Below the pieces are notes generated by a model that worked only from the letters and a program-made list of their open reading frames with translations, did no database searches and was not told the DNA's origin. From Methanolinea sp. UBA473 (GTDB taxonomy: Archaea > Halobacteriota > Methanomicrobia > Methanomicrobiales > Methanospirillaceae), in the NCBI GenBank assembly GCA_002509495.1, contig DAEV01000081.1:25894-45007 (forward strand): 19,114 nt of DNA, given 5' to 3'. Positions 1-6,716 of this stretch are shown piece by piece. The translations under genes were made by a program, and so were the position numbers. The first letter of the stretch is position 1. Each line of letters opens with the position of its first letter.

Positions 1-1659
1 CTTCCCATACCCCCGTTTGAAGATATCCTCCTTCTCGCGGGCGGCGATCCCCTGCCCGTTATCCTCATACACGATCTTTTCCCCGATCTCGTCGTGAAGT
101 GCAGTGAGCCAGACAGACGTAACTCCTCCGCCATGCCTCATGGAGTTGTCAATAAGATTATGGAAGACATTTTCGAGAAGGGGATCGGCATAGACTTCAA
201 GGTGTTCGATGTCGCTCCGTACCGAGATCCCGTGGAGACCGGCAGATACCGCTTCCCTCGCGATGATCTGTGAGACCGGCTGCCACTGGGGAGACTGGAT
301 TCCGATATCCTGATACAGCTTGGTGAACTCGATCTGTCGCTTGATCGTCTGGGCAAGGATCTCGACCTTGGAGAAGATCTCCCTCTGGGCATCGTCCTTT
401 GGGTCTTCCTCCAGCAACTCGAGATACAGGAGCAGGGCTGTTACGGCGTTCAGGATATCGTGCCGCGTAATGATGTTGAGGAGGGTCATCTTGGCGTTCA
501 TCCGCCGCAGGGACTCCTCTGCCTGGTGCCGGCCGGTCACATCGTGTGCGGAACCAAGCACGAGTGAAGTGCCTTGTATCCTGACAGGGACGTTACGGAT
601 CTCCACGATGACCTGGCTCCCGTCCTTCCGGTTGAGAACGAACTCTTCCGGCCCGGTCGGTTCTGCCTCGACATGCCGGGCCAGGAGACCGATGGCCTTT
701 GGAACCTCCTGGGGGGGGAGGAGCCCCGTCTCCAGGAAGTTACGGCCGATAAGTTCATCGCGGGTGTACCCCACGAGCGCCTCCGCAGCCCGGTTTCCAT
801 CCACGAAGGTGCCTTTCAGATCCGTGATGAAGTAGGCATAGGGGGCTTTTGAAAAGAGGGTCTCCAGCCGCTCCTCGGTGCGGGTTTTTTCCTTCAGGAT
901 CCTCTCGCGCTCGGTGATCTCCTCCCCGATTGCCGAAAGGCCCACGAATTCGCCCAGGGGATTGCACAGAAGGGTGCAGTTGAGGGAGATGCGCCTAGAC
1001 TGCCCGCCTTCGTCCTGGATTGTACAGGTGAAATAGGAGGATGTGCGGTCCCCGGTCATAGCCTTCCCGAATGCACGGGACACCTCCGGTCGTTCTTCGT
1101 GGGGAACGAATAGATCCACCCAGCATCTCCCGAGCACATCCTCCCGTTCGAGCCCGGTAAGCGCGAGGAAAAAATCATTGATGAATGTGAGGTTTCCCGA
1201 CATATCCAGCTGGAACGCGATGAGATGCACATTCTCCAGGGATTCACGGAACCTCCGCTCGCTCTCCCGCAGTTCCTTTCCTGCCTCGTGCCGCCGGACC
1301 GCTTCGCGTATTTTATAGAGAAGTTCAAGGAAATTCAGGTGCGGGTCCCCGCGTTTCTGGAGGTAATAATCCGCCCCATAGTTGAGAGCTTTAATCACGA
1401 CCTCCTCCCGTCCTTTCCCGGTGAAGATAATGATGGGCGTGTCATCCCCCCTGGCTTTTGCCCTCTTAAGGAAGTCGATCCCATTCATCCCGGGCAGCTC
1501 GTAATCGAGTACGATAGCGTCATAGCGGTTTTTCACCAGCCTGTCCATCGCATCCGGGCCGGACATGCTGGTTTCGATCTCCATCTCCCCCTCCCGCTCG
1601 AGAAAACGGCGTACAAGCTCCAGGAGATTGGCATCATCATCGACCAGCAATATCTTCAT
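1..1659 (-). CDS. Sensor histidine kinase with N-terminal receiver domain (partial)
   Basis: Reading the minus strand from ATG at 1659 gives 553 uninterrupted codons to the left edge, so the C-terminus is missing. Residues 1-120 form a response-regulator receiver: acidic pair D7/D8, phospho-acceptor D52 in VLDY, T80 and K102. Two PAS domains follow at about 134-252 and 260-378. A dimerisation/phospho-acceptor segment has H400 in ITRHDILNAV. The ATPase region shows an N box (HNLIDN, N501/N505) and a G1 box (DNGQG, 533-537), and is cut soon after. Family knowledge: such proteins phosphorylate themselves and pass phosphate to or from receivers; this receiver-PAS-PAS-kinase order and the RHDILN H-box are common in methanogen kinases. 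No membrane segment is seen, so it is probably cytosolic. The ligand is unknown. An SD-like GAGGGTG lies about 10 nt before the ATG. Confidence 0.93.
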   Translation of the reverse strand, partial: MKILLVDDDANLLELVRRFLEREGEMEIETSMSGPDAMDRLVKNRYDAIVLDYELPGMNGIDFLKRAKARGDDTPIIIFTGKGREEVVIKALNYGADYYLQKRGDPHLNFLELLYKIREAVRRHEAGKELRESERRFRESLENVHLIAFQLDMSGNLTFINDFFLALTGLEREDVLGRCWVDLFVPHEERPEVSRAFGKAMTGDRTSSYFTCTIQDEGGQSRRISLNCTLLCNPLGEFVGLSAIGEEITERERILKEKTRTEERLETLFSKAPYAYFITDLKGTFVDGNRAAEALVGYTRDELIGRNFLETGLLPPQEVPKAIGLLARHVEAEPTGPEEFVLNRKDGSQVIVEIRNVPVRIQGTSLVLGSAHDVTGRHQAEESLRRMNAKMTLLNIITRHDILNAVTALLLYLELLEEDPKDDAQREIFSKVEILAQTIKRQIEFTKLYQDIGIQSPQWQPVSQIIAREAVSAGLHGISVRSDIEHLEVYADPLLENVFHNLIDNSMRHGGGVTSVWLTALHDEIGEKIVYEDNGQGIAAREKEDIFKRGYGK

Positions 1660-1686
1660 CGGGGAAAGCACCCTCTTCTTCCAACC

Positions 1687-1706
1687 GGGGAGAAACTCCC
1701 CTTTTT
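1687..1706. repeat. Perfect short inverted repeat beside a T-tract, in the leader of the sensor kinase
   Basis: GGGGAG (1687-1692), AAA, then CTCCCC (1696-1701) form a 6-bp perfect stem with a 3-nt loop, followed on the plus strand by T5 (1702-1706). No plus-strand gene precedes it, so a plus-strand terminator has no obvious client. On the minus strand it would sit in the kinase 5' leader, 28-43 nt before the ATG, where it could act as a leader hairpin or protein-binding site. Function is inferred only. Confidence 0.35.
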
Positions 1707-1747
1707 ACTGCCCACGCCGCAGGATGTTCATACATAGAACCGCGGGG

Positions 1748-1755
1748 ATTTTTAT
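1748..1755 (-). promoter_or_regulatory. Candidate TATA box for the sensor kinase
   Basis: Minus strand reads ATAAAAAT in an otherwise GC-rich stretch, which would place transcription start near 1720-1725 and give a leader of about 60 nt that includes the hairpin at 1687-1701. This is a pattern match only. Confidence 0.3.
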
Positions 1756-1846
1756 CCTTCCGTTCCACTGGAAAAGAATTTCCGGATGCGTCAGAATGAA
1801 GAACGGGGAGATCGTAGCACCGGACGCTCCCCTGAGAACTGTGGTT

Positions 1847-2188
1847 TCAGTCCCTGGCCGGAGTATTGCGAAGGTACTCCATGACAGGTGCATTGTTCCG
1901 GCCCCCGGCAAGGAGCCTTTGCATATCTTTCACCGGGACCACGTAGAGACGATCCCGGATGATTGCGGTGAGATCCAGTTTCCTCTCGCAGGAGACGGGA
2001 GAGAGCCAGGCGGCGCCTTCCCTATCCCCGGATTCGTCCACTACCTCGACAATCCGGTCAGAATAGAGGCCGGCCATCTCCTCGGGGGGGATATAATACT
2101 GGCTGCCGCCAAGGTGCAACGCAATCCCCCTCCCGGACCGCCTCGCCTCGCCGGCCCGGGAATATGCTGGAGCTTGTGCCTGTTTCAC
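1847..2188 (-). CDS. Small protein of unknown function
   Basis: 113 aa starting at GTG 2188. The start is supported by an SD, GGGTGA (2200-2195), 6 nt upstream. I do not recognise the family. The first 20 residues are polar and basic. The rest reads as a compact alpha/beta domain with alternating hydrophobic stretches (IALHLGG near 22-28, DRLYVVPVKDMQRLL near 82-96). There is no signal peptide, membrane segment, or cysteine cluster. It lies 187 nt upstream of the sensor kinase on the same strand, so co-expression is possible, but the kinase seems to have its own promoter. The hairpin at 2207-2224 lies just upstream of the SD, which hints at regulation of its translation or transcription. A longer plus-strand ORF over the same DNA (1565-2230) has low-complexity Ser/Arg composition and is not credible. 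Confidence 0.65.
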   Translation of the reverse strand: MKQAQAPAYSRAGEARRSGRGIALHLGGSQYYIPPEEMAGLYSDRIVEVVDESGDREGAAWLSPVSCERKLDLTAIIRDRLYVVPVKDMQRLLAGGRNNAPVMEYLRNTPARD

Positions 2189-2206
2189 GAAATGTCACCC
2201 ATATTG

Positions 2207-2224
2207 TATGGATCTTTATCCATA
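2207..2224. repeat. Perfect 7-bp inverted repeat just upstream of the SD of the 1847-2188 gene
   Basis: TATGGAT (2207-2213), loop CTTT, ATCCATA (2218-2224). The arms are fully complementary. The repeat lies 6 nt upstream of the SD and 18 nt upstream of the GTG start. It could be an operator or a 5'-leader hairpin that affects ribosome access. The role is inferred. Confidence 0.5.
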
Positions 2225-2254
2225 GTATAGGTGGCGTCAGACACCAAATCTGCG

Positions 2255-2270
2255 TTTTTTTAAAAAAATA
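2255..2270 (-). promoter_or_regulatory. Candidate TATA box for the 1847-2188 gene
   Basis: T7A7 tract (2255-2268) with flanking A/T, about 70 nt before the GTG start. A start site about 25 nt downstream (near 2230) would put the inverted repeat 2207-2224 inside the 5' leader. Confidence 0.35.
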
Positions 2271-2476
2271 ACCAATTTTTATAGGATTTTATTTCCCATC
2301 GGATCGGAGGCGGATCAGAGAGACGGATTGTCCGCTGCCGGGTCCACGATCCTTCTTCCCGGAATTGACAAGACCAGGAGAGTGTCAGACAAACCTGTCG
2401 CGCTTTTCTAAAAAGATGCTCTTTAGAGATTTAGATCGCGAAAAATAGGGAAATTCACCAGAGTTTTTCAGAAAAG

Positions 2477-2483
2477 TTTATAA
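2477..2483 (+). promoter_or_regulatory. Strong candidate archaeal TATA box in a gene-free stretch
   Basis: TTTATAA preceded by purine-rich GAAAAG, resembling a BRE/TATA pair. It faces the plus strand, where no ordinary gene follows: the DUF2070 gene on the opposite strand ends at 2680. The predicted start site near 2505 coincides with a GTG codon at 2505. The interval 2190-2679 otherwise shows no tRNA, rRNA, or credible long ORF. Confidence 0.4.
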
Positions 2484-2504
2484 GGTGCTCAATACAACCA
2501 GAAT

Positions 2505-2573
2505 GTGAAACCAACATGGTTCAGCGCTGGATCTCTGCATACCAATGCTGATACTCCATTTGAAGGTGTCTGA
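2505..2573 (+). other. Candidate leaderless micro-ORF (22 aa) or small RNA start
   Basis: From GTG 2505 the frame encodes 22 residues beginning MKPTWFSAGSL and ends at TGA 2571-2573. Its start lies about 25 nt from the centre of the TATA box at 2477-2483, which is the spacing expected for a leaderless archaeal mRNA. After the stop the same frame stays open for about 20 more codons, so a decayed gene remnant or a non-coding RNA is just as possible. I recognise no family. Confidence 0.2.
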
Positions 2574-2679
2574 TACTCTCACGCATCAATGGGAAATTCC
2601 TGCCCTGGATCATGCTGGTCCCTTTTCCAGTCACGATGAGTTTATCGCAGTCCGGGCCGGATCGGCGGACTCTCGGGTC

Positions 2680-4416
2680 TCAACCGATGATTATATAGGC
2701 CAGGACAGACAGCAGGAACGCCAGCAGGAGCATTCCCGCGGAGAGCAGCGGAATGAAGAGAAGTACGGTGTTGACAGTGCTTGCCATCTGGGCGATACGG
2801 TGAGAGCCGAATACCACTACACCTTCGCACCAGGCAGTGCTCCCTGCCACATCGGCGGGCGAGAGATCGCCCAGTGCCTCCGATAAGGCCTTTTCGACAA
2901 ATGGCAGGATCTCCTCCACAGGAACCTTGAGCCCCACCGGGTTCCTGCCGCTGACGGTATTGACGACGTGAGAGTCGGTGGTCATCACCTCTGCCTCGTC
3001 CACCTGTTTCAGGAGATGATCCCGGAGCACTTCCCGAACTCCCGGCTGCACATTGTTGCCATCCAGCAGCAGGTACGCAGTAGTCTGCCCTCCTGCCCTC
3101 GCGACCATGAGTTCGATCCCCTGGTCCCCGAATCCCTGTTCCCGCGAAAAAGGCACGGATATATGCGCCTGGCCTATCTCCAGGGTATGGCGCGGGTACG
3201 TCGGGGCAGCATCAAATGCCACCGTACTTGCCGAAAGATACTCCAGGGCAAGGCGGGTGCCCGGGTGAACATACGTGATCTCCCCCGCCAGGCAGTTATG
3301 CGCGTCCACGAACGCGATATGGGGAAATGCCCGGTGTCCCTCGGCCATGATGGTCATTCCGATATTGAAATCAAGATCCTCCGTACGCTCCGGGGAACGG
3401 GTGGTCACGAGGAGAAGGGTCCGGTCAAAGACCTGGGCAAGCAGGGAAACGGATCCGTACTTGTAACGGACAGAGGTGCTGGCACGGGAGTCATACGTGA
3501 GGTCTTCCCTCGTTGCCCTGACCGCCCGGATAAGTTTTCCAATCTCCTGTTCGGATACCAGGTTGAAATCGTGGGTGGCTGCGCCATGGGGGACCATGAC
3601 GAGGTCGGAAAAGCCCGACTGCATGCATCTCGGAAGGTTCCCACCACCTACCTCGCCTATGGGGCCCGGATGAACGTTGGGGACCGTGAAGACCAGCCCC
3701 TTCTTTCCTTCCCTTCGGAAAAAGAGCGTCACCTGGGGTATGGTTACTTCCTCGCCTATCTCCCGGAAGAATGCCTCCAGACCCTTCGATCCATCGGTGA
3801 GGTGGGCCAGGAACGAGTTGAGGAACGACAGCCCGCGGATGTGGAACGCCCGGTAAAGCGGTCGATCGATCGCCCAGATGAGCATGACGAACCCCAGGCC
3901 GAACACCAGGTGAAGTACAATGCCCAGGAGCAGGAAACTCGCCTTGAAAAGAAAAGTGCCCAGCAGAAGGCCTGCCAGGCTCTGGGTTGCAGCGGGGGGA
4001 AGCATCCGGGGGATCCGGTAATCGGCGATTGCCACAAGCACGAGGAGCCGGAGACCGAACGTCAGGCCAAGCGAGATTGCATAGAACAGGGGCAGGAGCG
4101 GAGACGAGATGACGAGGGCGGTCAGGCTGATGATCACCCCGAAGATCGCGCAGGATAGGGACAACATCGCCGAACGGTTCCAGGTCATCTGGTGTCCCAT
4201 GACCTCGATTGCCGGCTTGGTCGCAAGGAACGCGAATAGCGCCGGGAGGGTGAACCCGAGCGTGCCCAGGAACTGCATCTGGCCGAGCCGCATCGTCGCC
4301 CCGTCGATGAGGAGGCCCAGGATGACGAGGATCAGGATCGAAACCGGCCACGACGGGGCGTTGAAGAGGAAACGGGTCAACCGTTCGATCCGCACCTCGC
4401 TTCCTGTTACCGCCAT
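2680..4416 (-). CDS. DUF2070 family archaeal membrane protein
   Basis: 578 aa. The N-terminal 185 residues hold about six hydrophobic helices (roughly 23-40, 49-65, 82-104, 107-131, 145-167, 168-184). A large soluble domain spans about 190-545, and a final strongly hydrophobic segment spans 549-577. The soluble domain carries conspicuous polar motifs: HPGP (249-252), PHGAATHDF (276-284), VDAHN (370-374) and TTDSH (479-483). I match the whole to DUF2070, an archaeal family without a known function. The His/Asp set looks like a metal or catalytic site, which is my inference. The gene is last in a same-strand cluster, 37 nt after the PfkB-family kinase. No clear SD precedes the ATG at 4416. Confidence 0.88.
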   Translation of the reverse strand: MAVTGSEVRIERLTRFLFNAPSWPVSILILVILGLLIDGATMRLGQMQFLGTLGFTLPALFAFLATKPAIEVMGHQMTWNRSAMLSLSCAIFGVIISLTALVISSPLLPLFYAISLGLTFGLRLLVLVAIADYRIPRMLPPAATQSLAGLLLGTFLFKASFLLLGIVLHLVFGLGFVMLIWAIDRPLYRAFHIRGLSFLNSFLAHLTDGSKGLEAFFREIGEEVTIPQVTLFFRREGKKGLVFTVPNVHPGPIGEVGGGNLPRCMQSGFSDLVMVPHGAATHDFNLVSEQEIGKLIRAVRATREDLTYDSRASTSVRYKYGSVSLLAQVFDRTLLLVTTRSPERTEDLDFNIGMTIMAEGHRAFPHIAFVDAHNCLAGEITYVHPGTRLALEYLSASTVAFDAAPTYPRHTLEIGQAHISVPFSREQGFGDQGIELMVARAGGQTTAYLLLDGNNVQPGVREVLRDHLLKQVDEAEVMTTDSHVVNTVSGRNPVGLKVPVEEILPFVEKALSEALGDLSPADVAGSTAWCEGVVVFGSHRIAQMASTVNTVLLFIPLLSAGMLLLAFLLSVLAYIIIG

Positions 4417-4453
4417 AACGTATCACAGGATTGCCAGCAATCCCCCACCGTTT

Positions 4454-5350
4454 TCAGCTCCCAAAGGGATCTGGATGCAGGTCGGCAAAATAGTTCCCGT
4501 ACCGGGCTGCCATCTCTTCCCATGAGGGGAGGTTGTTCTGGCAGCCCACCGCCTCGACCGCGAACGAGGCGGTCACGGTCCCGATCCTGCAGCAGCCAAC
4601 GAGCGGAATTCCCCGGTGAAACGCTTCCAGGAAGCCTGCCCTGTACGCATCGCCCGCTCCTGTGGGATCCACCATCCGGACCGGTATGGCAGGTACGTGA
4701 TGGCTTTCCCCAGAATCATGGAGAACACTCCCCCGGGAGCCCATCGTGAAGATTGCGGTTGGGACCATTCCCAAAAGGCCTTCCTCGCCAATTCCCAGGG
4801 TACGGCACATCCCTTCCACCTCGTGGTGGTTCGCGAAGAGGATGTCCACGTGCGAGAGGATCTCCAGAAGCTGCTCTTTTCCATATCGGTGGAGATCCTG
4901 CCCGGGGTCGAAACTTGCGAAATCTGCCTTCTGCGCAACACGGATATTGAATTCAGGGTCGGCAGTTGCCATATGTACGAACGGAAGGGCCGGAGCCTCG
5001 GAACCGGGAAAGATGAGGGAAGCTCCCCATTCGAAAAACGTGATCTGGTTCCCTCCCCCGTCATTGAACAGGAAGGCCGTCGGGGTGTGGGCTTCCTCGA
5101 CCGTAAAGAACTGCTGGACGATCCCGAGCCGTTTCATCCACCTGTCATATTCGCTTCCGGCAAAATCTCCTCCCACCGCGCTTACCAGCGTGCATTGCCC
5201 CCCGAGGCGGGCGATTCCAGCCGCGATGTTCGCAGCCCCTCCCCCAAAGTATATTTTCCGGTCCAGGATGGTGGTCGATCCGTTGGGAGGAGGGAACGAA
5301 GTCACCCTGCAGATATGGTCGGTCGCAGTGTGCCCCACCACATAGATCAA
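4454..5350 (-). CDS. PfkB/ribokinase-family carbohydrate or nucleoside kinase
   Basis: 298 aa. Family marks are the N-terminal substrate-side motif GGGAAN (36-41), preceded by a strand MIYVVGHTATD, and the C-terminal signature DPTGAGD (228-234) with catalytic base D234. This family phosphorylates a hydroxymethyl group of a sugar or nucleoside with ATP in the cytosol. Archaeal relatives include nucleoside kinases and ADP-linked sugar kinases, and the substrate here cannot be read from sequence. The start is TTG 5350, overlapping the upstream UPF0212 stop as TTGA. It is supported by a strong SD AAGGAGGT (5367-5360) 9 nt upstream and by the typical first beta-strand; a GTG three codons later is the alternative. 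Translational coupling to UPF0212 is likely. Confidence 0.92.
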   Translation of the reverse strand: MIYVVGHTATDHICRVTSFPPPNGSTTILDRKIYFGGGAANIAAGIARLGGQCTLVSAVGGDFAGSEYDRWMKRLGIVQQFFTVEEAHTPTAFLFNDGGGNQITFFEWGASLIFPGSEAPALPFVHMATADPEFNIRVAQKADFASFDPGQDLHRYGKEQLLEILSHVDILFANHHEVEGMCRTLGIGEEGLLGMVPTAIFTMGSRGSVLHDSGESHHVPAIPVRMVDPTGAGDAYRAGFLEAFHRGIPLVGCCRIGTVTASFAVEAVGCQNNLPSWEEMAARYGNYFADLHPDPFGS

Positions 5351-5685
5351 AGCGGGCAGACCTCCTTGACCTGAAGGGGGATATCCCGGAGGGCTTTTCC
5401 GATCACAGACCGTGCAATCCTTGTGGCATGTTCGGGGGTTTCCGCGTTGAACACTTTCATCTCCAGGAGGATGCCCACGAGGGCCGTTTTGGCGACCACG
5501 AGTGCACTGTTGAGCTCGCCGTCGCAGAACGGGCAGGCCAGCATCCCGGCCTCCACTTCCACGTAGGCCGCCACGGGGTTCAACTTCTTCCCGGCCTCGG
5601 AGATGGCGATGCTGATGGCATCATCGAGGGACGATACGTCCTTTACAATCCAGGCACCTTCCAGAATCACTCGGTAATCCGGCAT
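5347..5685 (-). CDS. UPF0212 / DUF555 family archaeal protein
   Basis: 112 aa, the usual length of this archaeal family of unknown function. Sequence marks are the opening MPDYRVILEGAW and a CPFC pair (C51, C54) that could bind a metal. The ATG at 5685 has SD GGTGA (5699-5695) whose TGA is also the stop codon of the upstream nitroreductase, so translation of the two is probably coupled. The gene overlaps the downstream kinase by four bases. No signal peptide or membrane segment is seen. Function is unknown; the neighbours only suggest a shared transcript. Confidence 0.9.
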   Translation of the reverse strand: MPDYRVILEGAWIVKDVSSLDDAISIAISEAGKKLNPVAAYVEVEAGMLACPFCDGELNSALVVAKTALVGILLEMKVFNAETPEHATRIARSVIGKALRDIPLQVKEVCPL

Positions 5686-5694
5686 AGTCGTTCT

Positions 5695-6222
5695 TCACCA
5701 GGTAGAATCATGTACATGTTCGCCCACAGGCATCCGTTCGGTGTACGATCCCGGAGGATGTCCTCTGCCCACGCAGAGGATCGCCACGGGCCGCACATGA
5801 ACAGGGAGTCCCAGGATATGCTTTACTTCTTCCTCATCAAACGCACCAACCCAGCAGGAATGGAGGCGCTGGGCGTGGACTCCGAGCATCATGCTGGTGC
5901 ACGCGATGGTCGCATCCTGGACCGCATACAGGATCCCCCGCTCCCCATACCTTGACATGGACCGGATATAGTTGGCACACACCACGAGGAGAAGCGGGGC
6001 GTCCCGGACGTGGGGCTGCTGGTAGGCCGCATCCGAGAGCAGCTCTCTGACTTCCTCCGATGAAACGACGACGACGTCCCATGCCTCGAGGTTTCCTGCG
6101 CTCGGCGAGGTGCACCCGCAGTCCAGGATATAGGAGAGCTGTTCGGCCGTCACCTTCTGCCCGGTATACTCCCGCACGGAGGACCGGGAGACCAGGAATT
6201 CGTAGAACTCAGAGGAGTCCAT
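5695..6222 (-). CDS. Nitroreductase-family flavoprotein
   Basis: 175 aa from ATG 6222. The N-terminal FMN-binding signature SRSSVREYTGQKV is followed by SPSAGNLEAWDVVVV, both typical of the FMN-dependent nitroreductase fold. The C-terminal part GLPVHVRPVAILCVGRG matches the strand that closes the flavin site. Members are soluble dimers that move electrons from NAD(P)H or a coenzyme to nitro, quinone, or other acceptors; the true substrate here is unknown. The reading frame opens 24 nt earlier at a GTG (6246), but the family usually begins near the ATG chosen. The start overlaps the end of the upstream gene by 14 nt, and only 9 nt separate its stop from UPF0212, so it is part of one transcription unit. 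Confidence 0.9.
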   Translation of the reverse strand: MDSSEFYEFLVSRSSVREYTGQKVTAEQLSYILDCGCTSPSAGNLEAWDVVVVSSEEVRELLSDAAYQQPHVRDAPLLLVVCANYIRSMSRYGERGILYAVQDATIACTSMMLGVHAQRLHSCWVGAFDEEEVKHILGLPVHVRPVAILCVGRGHPPGSYTERMPVGEHVHDSTW

Positions 6223-6631
6223 GCTCGGACAGGACCTGCCATGCACCCTGGGCAGCCGTTGTAACGGAACTTAAGGACTCGCTGATTTTAAGATTGGCCG
6301 CTCCAAACTGGTTGCTTTCCGCGAGGCTGATTGCTTCGGAGAGGAGATCAATTGCCCGGCGGAACTCCGACCTCTCGGTGCCTTTATACGCGAATTCCAG
6401 TTCGGAACGAACAGACTCCTGGAGAAGGATGAGCATCCTCTTTCCTCCGGCCCGCTCAGGTTCCGGGAACCCGGCCAGTGCTGTGGTGAGCTGGGAGCAG
6501 ATGATCAGTTCGCTCTTCGCCCTTTCGGCGAACTGGTAGCTCTTGACCGCGGTCTTCTGATCCATACACACAATGTGCCGCCTGGATACATGATACTTCG
6601 GGATCGGAAAATTTCTCGAAAAATACTGCAT
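6209..6631 (-). CDS. Unrecognised small helical protein, first gene of the five-gene cluster
   Basis: 140 aa from ATG 6631. I do not recognise the family. From about residue 23 on (MDQKTAVKSYQFAERAKSE) the protein reads as several amphipathic helices, with no cysteines of note, signal peptide, or membrane segment. Start choice: ATG 6631 has a good SD (GGAGG, 6640-6636) but only 4 nt of spacing. ATG 6565 gives 118 aa, matches where helical coding sequence clearly begins, but has no SD. The open frame extends to 6859, yet that part crosses a terminator and is not coding. Its 3' end overlaps the nitroreductase start. By position it may partner with the nitroreductase, which is inference. Confidence 0.7.
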   Translation of the reverse strand: MQYFSRNFPIPKYHVSRRHIVCMDQKTAVKSYQFAERAKSELIICSQLTTALAGFPEPERAGGKRMLILLQESVRSELEFAYKGTERSEFRRAIDLLSEAISLAESNQFGAANLKISESLSSVTTAAQGAWQVLSEHGLL

Positions 6632-6649
6632 GATCCCTCCCTGGAATTT

Positions 6650-6680
6650 AAAAAAAAATGAACATGCCTGAGACATGTTC
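6650..6680 (-). terminator. Hairpin plus T9 terminator of the DUF5350-type gene
   Basis: On the minus strand GAACATG and CATGTTC (6680-6674 and 6666-6660) form a perfect 7-bp stem with a 7-nt loop, followed one base later by nine T (6658-6650). It lies 36 nt beyond the stop of the 6717-7037 gene. The same T/A tract (6647-6658) may serve as the AT-rich promoter element of the next minus-strand gene. Confidence 0.65.
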
Positions 6681-6716
6681 GCAGTAAAAAAAGCGAGTGC
6701 AGGGGAATACTCTGAT

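Noticed and set aside
1565..2230. Plus-strand ORF of 221 codons over the kinase start and the 1847-2188 gene
   Set aside because: Low-complexity Ser/Arg start, no SD, and it conflicts with the minus-strand gene that has a proper SD and normal composition.
2548..2578. Repeated CTGATACTC resembling D boxes of a C/D guide RNA
   Set aside because: No C box (RUGAUGA) at the needed spacing was found, so a C/D RNA is not supported.
2505..2640. Readthrough of the TGA at 2571-2573 as selenocysteine to give a longer protein
   Set aside because: No recognisable selenoprotein sequence or SECIS-like structure is seen, and the predicted lineage is not known to use selenocysteine. A decayed remnant or non-coding RNA is simpler.
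2968..4158. Plus-strand ORF of 396 codons opposite DUF2070
   Set aside because: Rich in His, Arg and Glu with no hydrophobic core, as expected for an antisense shadow of a GC-rich membrane-protein gene.
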